Positions 14,701 to 21,413 of a DNA stretch of 21,413 nt are shown here, in pieces. The translations under genes were made by a program, and so were the position numbers. The notes beneath the pieces were generated by a model. That model was not told the origin of the DNA. It worked only from the letters and a program-made list of their open reading frames with translations, and ran no database searches. This DNA comes from a virus, in IMG/VR virus record IMGVR_UViG_3300044731_000867, positions 1-21,413 of that record; one strand, 5' to 3'. Position 1 is the stretch's first letter. Each line of letters starts with the position of its first letter.

Positions 14701-17464
14701 TCCAATTCTAACCAAACTAAACGAATTTACTCTATCTAATTTAGATAGGACGTTTATCGAATATGATCAAGTAAATAATAGTATCATAATAAAAGATACA
14801 TCAAAAAACCTATATAGAATATCAAATAATACATTATTACCAATAAATACAAAAGGTGATAATATATTATCAAATAATATCGGTGAAAATTTAATAACAA
14901 CAGATGGCTCTTTAATTAAATTTATAAATGGTAATAATCAAATTGAAGTTTCAAACACATACACAGCCACTCCGATATCATGGAGTATAAACTACTATGA
15001 CTCATTTATATACATTTATGAAAATGGGAAAATTTCAATATTAGATTTATTTGGAAAGACATTAAAATCAATAACTCTAACTGGTGGGATAAAGTTGATT
15101 TTTAACACCGAAAGAAATTCAATGTTAATATCAACAATAAATAAGTTATATGAAATTCAAGTTTATTATGATAACGCAATTGATTACAATAGTTTAATAA
15201 ACGAAACTATCAATGATGATATGTACGGAACATTAGATTCAAATTACAAAAATAAAAATAATGTCTGGATAAAAACTAGAGAATATGTCAGAAAACCAAG
15301 AGAAAATTATATTGGAGAAGTTCCAGTTAAGTATTATTGGCAATGGCTTACTGATGAAAATCCGGAATTTTTTCTTTACGACATATCTGGAGATCAAATA
15401 TCAACAGGTACAAGTTCATATGTCTATAACGGACCAACACCTTTAATCGATGTACCATTAAATAAAAATGCAAATAAAGATCTAAATAAATTAGACTCTC
15501 CAGAATTTCAACAAACAATATTTGACGTTGTAACCAAATCATTAGATTATATAAATGATTCTGAGAATTTTTCAGCGGATCCAGAAGCGATAGAATTATT
15601 TATCGGATTTAAATCATCCGAAGAAGGATCCAAATCTTCTACATTACAAATGTATAAAAAAGAGGATGTTGAATTTACTATAAACTCAACACCCACAAAT
15701 GGATTAAAATTAAAGTTCAAAACATTAGGATTAGTTGTACCTAGTTTAGATACCGATAAAAGAGGCGTCATAACAATGGAAAGTGTTGGTGAATATTTTA
15801 CAGGTAGAGGATTAAAAACCGGTCAATTAATAGCTATATATTTCAAAGATTTAACAAATAATGAAAATCAATACACATCTAAAAATAACGGATCAATATT
15901 TAAAATAAGAGAGATATACTCAAGTGAATTGATTGTTGATTTTCTAAATATAGCATATGATATGCTATATCCAGAAGAAAGTGTTTTATACTACCCAACC
16001 ACAAACATAACATATCTAGGAGTGACATTTAAAGTATTGGATAAAGAAATAGGTAGATTTACTGTTTATGGACAAACTGAAATAGAAGATTTTAGATTTA
16101 AAACACAACTAAATAATATTGGTAAAAATATATCACCAAATGAGATTTTCATATTTAAAGATTATGACATATATGAAGGTGGTATAGATTGGACATTTCT
16201 AAATAAAAAGAGGAAAGAACTTCTTTTAATGAGACATGAAATATTTCCATACGTTGGTTCATACAAATCTATAATAAATTCTATAAATTATTTTGGTTAT
16301 AATGATTTGAAACTAAACGAATATTATAAAAATATAGATACTAAATCGCCAAACTTTTTGAAACTTTTCAAAGTAGAAATTCCGGATATATTTGATAATA
16401 CAATAGAAGGTTGGAATGATAATGATTTTCTAAAACATACAATGCCAAATGAAAATTATGAAGAAACCAATCTATTTAATTTATCATATGATATAACAGA
16501 CAAAAGTGGTAATATAAAACTCAATTACACATTAGATGAAGTAACTATAAAACTACAAGGTCTTAAAGGATGGTTAAAAAGAAATATAATTCCAATAACT
16601 CATAAAATTTTAGATGTAACAGGAAACTCATATTTAAACACAGAAACAAATATATCTCATAAATTATCAGATGTTATGATATTCAAAAATAGAGAAAATA
16701 TGACTCCAATATCATTTAAATTAAATGAGGCTTATCTAATGCCAATAAACTCAGGTTCGACCGTCTATAATTGCGTATTAGACTTATACACAATTGTGAA
16801 TAATAAAATGAATATAAAACCACATAATGATTACTCAGATAATATAGTTTTACCGGACTACTTCGATATAAAAGTTAGAACGTGGAAAACGTATAAAGAA
16901 TGGGAAGCATTTAAAGAATATTCAAAGGGAGACAAGGTCGTATACTATGGAAATATATACATATCTTCTATAAATTCAAATAAAATGAATAGCCCTATAA
17001 AATGGGACTCACTAATAAAGGACTGGGACCCAAAAGGTGAATATGAATCAGGTAATATTGTTAGACATGAAAATCAATACTACTCATATACTGGATTAGG
17101 AAATGAATCCGAAAATCCATTAACTTATCAATTAGATGGATTTGAATTCCAATACCCACCACCATCAATAGATAATGGAGATGGTTATAATTGGGCAATT
17201 ATAACAGAATGGGAGAAAATAAATTATGAACCAGTACAAACGATTAACGAATATAGAAAAGGAGATAATTTGACACCTTTTAATTTTACATTAGATGCTA
17301 ATATAGATCCATTTGTAACAATAGAATTAACTTGTGACAATGGATATGGAATGATATTTAGAGACAGAAAAAATTATGAAATTAGAACTCTAAAAGATTT
17401 AAACTCACCTTTAAGATATATAGAGTCTATTGGACCATTTGAACCGATATCATATATAAAATAA
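11732..17464 (+). CDS. Very large baseplate-type structural protein (1910 residues), mosaic
   Basis: This is the longest gene here and is probably a tail or baseplate component. Residues about 325-375 hold a CBM5/12-like motif (VIYNNQIWECVKAY). About 405-690 contain a repeated domain with the pattern TLxxW...L...GI...P...IKIxxG, clear at about 527-590 and 627-675 and weaker near 407. About 830-1150 are strand repeats that look like a beta-propeller (YYILAKKSTS, YNKYDNFIYCF, YKYIIYTDN). About 1183-1317 (YYWQWL, LNKLDSPEFQQTIFD, LFIGFKSSEEG) resembles a domain in large virion proteins of T4-like phages. About 1483-1630 (RKELLLMRHEIFPYVGSY, INYFGYNDLKL) recalls tail protein I / baseplate wedge folds. 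Two more carbohydrate-binding-like modules (YSKGDKVVYYGNIYIS; YESGNIVRHENQYYSYTG) lie at about 1718-1790. It could be a gp7-like wedge or a fibre-bearing plate protein. It is monocistronic, with a strong terminator. Confidence 0.75.
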   Translation: MSESLIFFNKEGDSLNFKYDQFDERFEGDILFHENSSDTYKTFGLYTMEKVPSIEFESPSRLTLDKFQLFNEFGIHFYQKTLDKQIIKNIEPVNNDWNFYSKWIYGDNFDIKFPIGTLVSFNNPILEFSDEMRIYTVISSKKDTIMIISDVDNASFESKYSNIYSNPTTWEDLYLLNSVNSIGIYDYVNSKFENNLSNWNEPNFYDKLFNGKKLNVSNTNSNNGTYTILNNKLIDLTHFEYSTGVNNLTTNSKLIIEVVTKSDLPRIYDGELDIKDNRIYFNNFLDVPSNLKPGTEFTIKGSQLNTNYYTISNVPVFSKSINLTYYATQSQVIYNNQIWECVKAYTQDQINNSSITPENSEYWNKTSFLPIKGSINKEYIQKCQIYLTTNREYFEYEWTQSSKTTLSSAAEKYKSNLELYNIDLYFLNDELKADLKYSTKYAEVNFYQKSILSSNLISKTIKKNERLIEVQENLTNEFNYDYSNNSKYNIVFTDIDDWGIKLIINGQIYESDVIWIYNAGEPDLERTIDRTLRNWLTINYVKLYTLGIVAEIDFIGNYSNFQNSIILKTFFPNVPISIKVEVGTGGDYYVENSILVFKEISNLSNLSKLLTIDINDKLYTTNTSISIQSTLYDWTLKHKSDLFEYGIIVTHINNSIKVDTKYPDRRLDIKINIGKIQIPGNEDFYIIDKNTGNTGIIISSNEITLKDDQIDTKNFENIGLSTGMLISINNSGFVYDNQEYNIQYVDKNRVGLSYQGPFWGLTNSIYNSSAYSTLGFSLGFGITASYTPDFIKNSDLNLNHFNKTLFSARIDSAVKGIELSEILVSTDSIYDILTVQLSNSYYILAKKSTSTILLKVDSITNRVKNTINLGLETTVGTGVKLEYNKYDNFIYCFLTKYIIKVDPIIDVKTNIKSLTTAPKYLSINNINGYKYIIYTDNTLLILNGSNSTTTLNGIINTNLFNIKTNNKENNFYILGVDKIYQIGFDPKQISPILTKLNEFTLSNLDRTFIEYDQVNNSIIIKDTSKNLYRISNNTLLPINTKGDNILSNNIGENLITTDGSLIKFINGNNQIEVSNTYTATPISWSINYYDSFIYIYENGKISILDLFGKTLKSITLTGGIKLIFNTERNSMLISTINKLYEIQVYYDNAIDYNSLINETINDDMYGTLDSNYKNKNNVWIKTREYVRKPRENYIGEVPVKYYWQWLTDENPEFFLYDISGDQISTGTSSYVYNGPTPLIDVPLNKNANKDLNKLDSPEFQQTIFDVVTKSLDYINDSENFSADPEAIELFIGFKSSEEGSKSSTLQMYKKEDVEFTINSTPTNGLKLKFKTLGLVVPSLDTDKRGVITMESVGEYFTGRGLKTGQLIAIYFKDLTNNENQYTSKNNGSIFKIREIYSSELIVDFLNIAYDMLYPEESVLYYPTTNITYLGVTFKVLDKEIGRFTVYGQTEIEDFRFKTQLNNIGKNISPNEIFIFKDYDIYEGGIDWTFLNKKRKELLLMRHEIFPYVGSYKSIINSINYFGYNDLKLNEYYKNIDTKSPNFLKLFKVEIPDIFDNTIEGWNDNDFLKHTMPNENYEETNLFNLSYDITDKSGNIKLNYTLDEVTIKLQGLKGWLKRNIIPITHKILDVTGNSYLNTETNISHKLSDVMIFKNRENMTPISFKLNEAYLMPINSGSTVYNCVLDLYTIVNNKMNIKPHNDYSDNIVLPDYFDIKVRTWKTYKEWEAFKEYSKGDKVVYYGNIYISSINSNKMNSPIKWDSLIKDWDPKGEYESGNIVRHENQYYSYTGLGNESENPLTYQLDGFEFQYPPPSIDNGDGYNWAIITEWEKINYEPVQTINEYRKGDNLTPFNFTLDANIDPFVTIELTCDNGYGMIFRDRKNYEIRTLKDLNSPLRYIESIGPFEPISYIK

Positions 17465-17492
17465 AAAAACCCTCTTTAAAGAGGGTTTTTTT
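17465..17492. terminator. Bidirectional terminator between convergent late genes
   Basis: CCCTCTTTAAAGAGGG (17470-17485) is a perfect palindrome flanked by seven A and seven T. It ends the 1910-residue gene on the plus strand and the tape-measure operon on the minus strand. Confidence 0.9.
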
Positions 17493-17493
17493 A

Positions 17494-18165
17494 TTAATTT
17501 GTAGTTTCAGTAACTTCTTCTTTTTTAGTTTTTTTCTTTTTAGGTTCAAATATTACACCCTCTTCAAAAGAAGTAACCCAATTTTGAATATCAATTGATA
17601 AATTTTTACCAGTTGTATCATAATAATTGAAAACTTTAGAAATAGAACCAATTCTTTTTAGTACTTGTGAAAACATATAAGCTTCTTTTGTTAATCCTTT
17701 AACTTTATATTGAGCGATTAAATGATATACATAAGTTATCTCAGTAGCATCAACTGGGAAAGAAACCAATTCAGTATCATTAGTATATTTAGCATCTCTC
17801 ATAGATCCTAAAAGATCAGTTAATTCGATAGCAAAAAATACAGAGTTAACATCATACTCTAATTTAGAAAGAACTAAATCAGTTAAGAATTTCCACTGTG
17901 ATCTATTTAAATGAAAATTATATTTAGTATTTCTTAAAGTATTTGTATAATTATTCCATAATTCTTGAGCATTTTTATAAAAATCATCTTGCTCTTCTTC
18001 AGTCTTACCTTTACCAGTATTATTAGTAATATAGTTTTCGATTAAAGAAATTTTATTCTCTAACTCACTCTCATAAAAAGGTGTTAAAATTAAATTGTTA
18101 GTTTCATTTTCAAAAAATGAAATTTCAGGTCTAACTACATTTGTCTCAATTGTTTGATTTGACAT
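17494..18165 (-). CDS. Unknown 223-residue protein, last gene of the tape-measure unit
   Basis: This mostly helical soluble protein has a central segment NRSQWKFLTDLVLSKLEYDV (about residues 88-107) and a lysine-rich tail, PKKKKTKKEEVTE, near the C-terminus. No family is recognisable. It starts 25 nt after the stop of the 84-residue gene with an A/T-only leader and no Shine-Dalgarno sequence. Its position two genes away from the tape-measure candidate, before a terminator, suggests a tail assembly or virion role. In many myoviruses, tail assembly chaperones lie beside the tape measure, but no frameshift site or chaperone motif was seen here. Confidence 0.8.
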   Translation of the reverse strand: MSNQTIETNVVRPEISFFENETNNLILTPFYESELENKISLIENYITNNTGKGKTEEEQDDFYKNAQELWNNYTNTLRNTKYNFHLNRSQWKFLTDLVLSKLEYDVNSVFFAIELTDLLGSMRDAKYTNDTELVSFPVDATEITYVYHLIAQYKVKGLTKEAYMFSQVLKRIGSISKVFNYYDTTGKNLSIDIQNWVTSFEEGVIFEPKKKKTKKEEVTETTN

Positions 18166-18190
18166 ATTTTATTTTTTATTTTTTTACAGA

Positions 18191-18445
18191 CTAGCTGTTG
18201 ATTCTTTCACTTGATTTTAATTGTGATGGATCTGTTAAATCCAATGACTTCAAAGTCTCTAATTTATCTTTAGCATTTGTGTATTTCTCAATCCACTTAT
18301 CTTGCTCTTCCATTAAATCAGAATGTTCTCCAATAGCAGCTAAATTACTATTAGATAAGTAAAGAGATAAATTAGCTTCAGCCTCTGCCATTTCAGCCTC
18401 ATATCTTTTACTTAATGCTGTTATATATTTGTTTCCTACACTCAT
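18191..18445 (-). CDS. Unknown 84-residue helical protein
   Basis: The sequence is almost entirely predicted helix, with alternating charged and alanine residues (YEAEMAEAEANLSLYL and QDKWIEKYTNAKDKLETLKSL), and looks like a short coiled coil. The start lies 2 bases after the stop of the 148-residue gene, a tight operon arrangement. There is no membrane segment and no recognised family. A small structural or chaperone role in tail assembly fits the neighbourhood but is not shown. Confidence 0.75.
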   Translation of the reverse strand: MSVGNKYITALSKRYEAEMAEAEANLSLYLSNSNLAAIGEHSDLMEEQDKWIEKYTNAKDKLETLKSLDLTDPSQLKSSERINS

Positions 18446-18447
18446 AA

Positions 18448-18894
18448 TTAAATAATAAATTGTTCATCACTTTTTGAATCTTTTTGTTGTTCCACAAATA
18501 ATTCCTCAACCTTATTGGCTCTCGCCACTTTTTCCACTCCCCACTTATTAACAATTGATGAGAATGTGTTCAAATCAGTTCCAACCAATTTAATTTTTCC
18601 ACTCTCCATATTAATGTTAATTTTATCAATCTCTTGCTCAATTAGAATTGTAATTGAATCATCATCAAATACATTTAGAAGATCTTCATTAACAGAAATT
18701 AATAATTCTTTTCCCAATGCAAATGCATATTGATCAGAAATTTTTGATACTTTTACTAATTGCTTTTGTTTTGAATTTCCCTGAAACAGGAATTTGATAT
18801 TCATAGGAAATGATTTTCTATTAAAAATATCCATAAATAATTCCTCAGTTGTGGAATCAACCACATAGTAAGTTTCTTTACTTTCTTTTGCCAT
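18448..18894 (-). CDS. Unknown conserved-looking 148-residue phage protein
   Basis: This protein has an N-terminal strand-rich part (YYVVDSTTEELFMDIFNRK), a middle with FALGKELLISVNEDLLNVFDD followed by ILIEQEIDKININMESGKIKL, and a C-terminal helix, KVARANKVEELFVEQQ. I have the impression that the EQEIDKI...SGKIKL pattern recurs in proteins of T4-like phages of this type, but I cannot name a function or verify it. The leader carries an 18-mer identical to the one before the 7115 gene, so this gene may have its own promoter inside the operon. It is followed after 2 bases by the 84-residue gene. Confidence 0.8.
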   Translation of the reverse strand: MAKESKETYYVVDSTTEELFMDIFNRKSFPMNIKFLFQGNSKQKQLVKVSKISDQYAFALGKELLISVNEDLLNVFDDDSITILIEQEIDKININMESGKIKLVGTDLNTFSSIVNKWGVEKVARANKVEELFVEQQKDSKSDEQFII

Positions 18895-18933
18895 TTTATA
18901 ATATTGTTTTTTATTTTTATAAATAAAAAATAT

Positions 18934-18951
18934 AAAAGTTTATATAAAAAA
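18934..18951 (-). promoter_or_regulatory. Shared 18-nt leader element, copy B
   Basis: TTTTTTATATAAACTTTT on the minus strand is identical to the copy at 7151-7168. It overlaps the last codons and the stop of the 144-residue membrane protein gene and ends 39 nt before the ATG at 18894. If it is a promoter, it would be internal to the operon. Confidence 0.38.
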
Positions 18952-19374
18952 TAATAAAAGTGATAATATTAAAACTGATAATAAAGAAATTGGCAATAGT
19001 CTATAATAGATCTTATCATAATATTCATTAGACTTAAATAATTTAAACCCAATAACTAATTTCCAAGAAAACTTATCCTCCTTAGATAGTTCATAGAAAT
19101 CATACATTTCACTCAATCCCTTAGAATTCAAAAAACCACCTAATTCATTGGTATATTCTTTTATATAAGGTTCTGATATTCTATCTATATCAGACTTTTT
19201 AAGAGAAAATGCCTCACCAATTAACTCTTCTGGTATATTCAAAATTGTATATAATCTATATGCTCTATCAACTCTGATACCATAATTGACACTTAGCTCA
19301 TTTTTATTATCATTAATAATCTTTTTAAAAAGTCTAAAAAGTTTTATTCTTTTAAACAATCCTACATTTTTCAT
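18940..19374 (-). CDS. Tail-anchored membrane protein beside the tape measure
   Basis: This 144-residue protein has a basic N-terminus (MKNVGLFKRIKLFRLFKKII), then YGIRVDRAYRLYTILNIPEELI, which seems a conserved core. It ends in one strongly hydrophobic segment (about residues 126-144, LLPISLLSVLILSLLLFFI) with nothing after it. A single C-terminal membrane segment with the bulk of the protein on the cytoplasmic side is the expected topology. It follows the tape-measure candidate by 38 bases. Possible roles include tail assembly, or virion-membrane contact during DNA entry. A lysis role is less likely because there is no second segment or signal peptide. No family name can be given. Confidence 0.78.
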   Translation of the reverse strand: MKNVGLFKRIKLFRLFKKIINDNKNELSVNYGIRVDRAYRLYTILNIPEELIGEAFSLKKSDIDRISEPYIKEYTNELGGFLNSKGLSEMYDFYELSKEDKFSWKLVIGFKLFKSNEYYDKIYYRLLPISLLSVLILSLLLFFI

Positions 19375-19412
19375 AAAATATTATATGAAATTAAATTAAA
19401 AAGTTTGAAAAA

Positions 19413-21413
19413 TTAGCTCTGAGCAGCACCACCACCACCACCACTTTCACCTAGTTTCTTATAGATAAAGTCTTCAAATGCAGAACCTTCAGAGAATAGA
19501 GTATTCAAATTATACAATAAACTAGCGATAACACCTAATTTAATTAATTCCGGACTTTTTTTACTTTGTTTATTATTAATAACCTTAGTATTAACACCAA
19601 CCTCTTTTTTCTTAACATCAACAGATGATTTACCACCATCTCGATCCAATATCTTAGAAAGGGCGGCTGATTTAGATTCCAAAACTTTTAAAACCTTATC
19701 CAAAGATTTAGAATCAACTGCGGATAAAGTAGCAATATTAGTTGTCAATCCATTAAGTTGGTTTAATTTATCAGTATCTATATTTTTAATAGATGATGTA
19801 AATTTACTTAAAGATTTTGACAATTTATCAAATGACTTAGCCATCTTAACTATTCCATCTGTTATATTATTTATTGACTTATTATTAAATGATTTGTCAT
19901 TTATAAGACCAGATTTCTTACTCTTCTCAATCATTTTTAAAAGTTTTATATAACTGGATATATTTCCAATTATATTTTTCATATAATTAGGTGAAATATT
20001 ATTAGAAAAATATTTAGAATTTATACCAAACTTCTTAGAAATACGTATCATGTCATCAGCGACTAAATCAACAGAAGATTTACCAAAATTGTATTTCAAA
20101 CTATTTCTAAAGAGAACAAATTTTCTCATACTAGAAACCATATCAGATAAACTCTTATTGATATTGTTGTTAAATTTAACAGCTGATAATTTTTTAGAGG
20201 TATCAACAATAGACTTAACCAACTTATTTAAATTAGAAATTTTCACAAAATCAAACATTGAAGTTGAATTTAACAATCTTCTAAAAGATTTAATAGCACT
20301 AGAAATACCCTTAGACCATTCAGAATTTGGATAATTATCAAATTTACCACTTGATAAAATCGAACCAACTCTTTTTATACCATATGATATAGAAATAATA
20401 GAATCTTTAAACTCATCCACATCAGGACCAGATCCAAATAAACCACTACTATCACTCAACATCTTATAAACAGGCATAAATCCTTTAATCGATTCAGAAA
20501 CTCCCTTAGACCACTCATATGTAGGTCCATTTTTATAAATATCACCCAATGCTAATGATTTTGCAGCTGTGACGATACCGGTTGATATTGTTTGAATAGC
20601 ATTTGAAAATTCACTAATAGATGGAGCAGAACTAAACCAACTTTGAGAATCAGATAACATCTTATAAACAGGCATAAATCCTTTAATCGATTCAGAAACT
20701 CCCTTAGACCACTCATATGTAGGTCCATTTTTATAAATATCACCCAATGCTAATGATTTTGCAGCTGTGACGATACCGGTTGATATTGTTTGAATAGCAT
20801 TTGAAAATTCACTAATAGATGGAGCAGAACTAAACCAACCATCACTATCTGCCAACATTTTATAAACAGGCATAAATCCTTTAATCGACTCAGAAACTCC
20901 TTTACCCCATTCGTAGGTAGGTCCATTTTTATAAACAACACCAACTGCTAATGATTTTGCAGCAGTGACTATACCTGTTGATATTGTCTCAATCGAATTT
21001 GAAAAATCTTCAATAGAAGGTGCAGAACTGAACCAACCTTGTGAATCAGATAACATTTTATAAACAGGCATAAATGCCTTAATTGCCGAACCAACACCAG
21101 ATGCCCATTCAACACTAGGACCATCTTTATAAAGAACACCAACTGCTAATGATTTCGCAGCTGTGACGATACCTGTTGATATCGACTCAATCGCTTTTGA
21201 AAAATCTTCAATAGATGGCGCAGAACTGAACCAACCATCACTATCTGCCAACATTTTATAAACTGGTGAAAATGCTTTAATTGCCGAACCAACACCAGAT
21301 GCCCATTCAACACTAGGACCATCTTTATAAACAACACCAACTGCCAATGATTTTGCAGCAGTAACTATACCGGTCGATATCGATTCAATCGCTTTTGAAA
21401 AATCTTCAATAGA
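19413..21413 (-). CDS. Tape-measure protein candidate, 5' end outside the window
   Basis: The frame is open across the right window edge, so at least 667 residues are C-terminal sequence of a longer protein. The visible N-terminal part is made of 66-residue tandem repeats (pattern VYKMLxDSxxWFSSAPS, then ISTGIVTAAKSLA), hydrophobic and helical. A long Lys/Ser/Asn helical region follows (about 20450 down to 19600), then a hydrophobic LGVIASLLYNLNTLF and a Gly-rich end, GGGGGAAQS. A long repetitive helical protein leading a tail gene unit fits a tape-measure protein, which sets tail length. An internal TTG at 21345-21347 can be read as a start but lies within a repeat and is rejected. Another large tail or adhesion protein is the main alternative. 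Confidence 0.68.
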   Translation of the reverse strand, partial: SIEDFSKAIESISTGIVTAAKSLAVGVVYKDGPSVEWASGVGSAIKAFSPVYKMLADSDGWFSSAPSIEDFSKAIESISTGIVTAAKSLAVGVLYKDGPSVEWASGVGSAIKAFMPVYKMLSDSQGWFSSAPSIEDFSNSIETISTGIVTAAKSLAVGVVYKNGPTYEWGKGVSESIKGFMPVYKMLADSDGWFSSAPSISEFSNAIQTISTGIVTAAKSLALGDIYKNGPTYEWSKGVSESIKGFMPVYKMLSDSQSWFSSAPSISEFSNAIQTISTGIVTAAKSLALGDIYKNGPTYEWSKGVSESIKGFMPVYKMLSDSSGLFGSGPDVDEFKDSIISISYGIKRVGSILSSGKFDNYPNSEWSKGISSAIKSFRRLLNSTSMFDFVKISNLNKLVKSIVDTSKKLSAVKFNNNINKSLSDMVSSMRKFVLFRNSLKYNFGKSSVDLVADDMIRISKKFGINSKYFSNNISPNYMKNIIGNISSYIKLLKMIEKSKKSGLINDKSFNNKSINNITDGIVKMAKSFDKLSKSLSKFTSSIKNIDTDKLNQLNGLTTNIATLSAVDSKSLDKVLKVLESKSAALSKILDRDGGKSSVDVKKKEVGVNTKVINNKQSKKSPELIKLGVIASLLYNLNTLFSEGSAFEDFIYKKLGESGGGGGAAQS
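20461..21413. repeat. 198-bp tandem repeats within the tape-measure candidate
   Basis: The same landmark (GCTAATGATTTTGCAGC or close variants) recurs at 20551, 20749, 20947, 21145 and 21343, each exactly 198 bp apart, equal to 66 codons. The array continues past the window edge, and a degenerate copy precedes it toward 20240. Copies at 20461-20641 and 20659-20839 are identical over 181 bases, while others differ at many third positions, so that pair is a recent duplication. Confidence 0.95.

Noticed and set aside
21345-21347. TTG start for the tape-measure candidate
   Set aside because: The codon encodes the Leu of KSLAVGV within a repeat, and the frame continues with the same repeat to the window edge.
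20461-21413. CRISPR array
   Set aside because: The 198-bp units are contiguous, lie in frame in a coding sequence and have no variable spacers.

Overview
This window looks like the head/tail structural region of a large, AT-rich, T4-like contractile-tailed phage (myovirus), or a metagenomic contig of one. Five genes are recognisable as T4-type from their sequence: portal (gp20-like), head-completion nuclease (gp4-like), late sigma factor (gp55-like), tail tube (gp19-like) and the SbcD-type recombination nuclease (gp47-like). A long baseplate-type protein and a repeat-rich tape-measure candidate fit the same virion. The host is probably a Bacteroidota bacterium, possibly a flavobacterium. None of the gene starts I inspected has a Shine-Dalgarno sequence; they have A-rich leaders instead, which is the usual pattern in that phylum. 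The host call is inference.

Layout, left to right. Positions 1-132 hold the 5' end of a minus-strand gene cut by the window edge. Positions 257-2990 form a plus-strand group: a zinc-knuckle protein with a nuclease-associated motif, a complete RNase R-type exoribonuclease and an unknown protein. A shared terminator separates it from the minus-strand portal gene (3033-4763). Three minus-strand genes of unknown or only tentatively assigned function follow (4839-6249). The gp4-like gene at 6294 is divergent from them and shares a dyad-symmetric promoter region. Positions 6819-7985 are a minus-strand cluster ending, in transcription order, with two unknown genes after the late sigma gene. The tail tube gene (8096-8716, minus) has its own terminator and is divergent from the gp47-like gene (8890-10020). 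A minus-strand trio (10037-11645) holds a small cupin-like protein, a protein with a capsid-targeting-like N-terminus, and a two-part protein with a nine-cysteine cluster. Positions 11732-17464 encode one 1910-residue structural protein. The right end (17494-21413, minus) is an apparent operon starting with the tape-measure candidate, followed by four small unknown genes, one with a C-terminal membrane anchor.

How it fits together: the gp55-like factor would direct host RNA polymerase to late promoters. Several structural gene leaders share AT-rich TATATA-type elements, including two identical 17-mers and two identical 18-mers, which are candidate late promoters. The head genes (portal, gp4, the putative internal proteins) and tail genes (tube, tape measure, baseplate protein) are interleaved and lie on both strands. 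Symmetric bidirectional terminators separate most convergent units. The most unusual items are the phage RNase R, the cysteine-cluster protein with a possible prohead-protease site, the mosaic 1910-residue protein, and the exact 198-bp tandem repeats in the tape-measure candidate. No tRNA, CRISPR array, insertion sequence or replication origin was recognised, and no gap between genes exceeds 300 bases.
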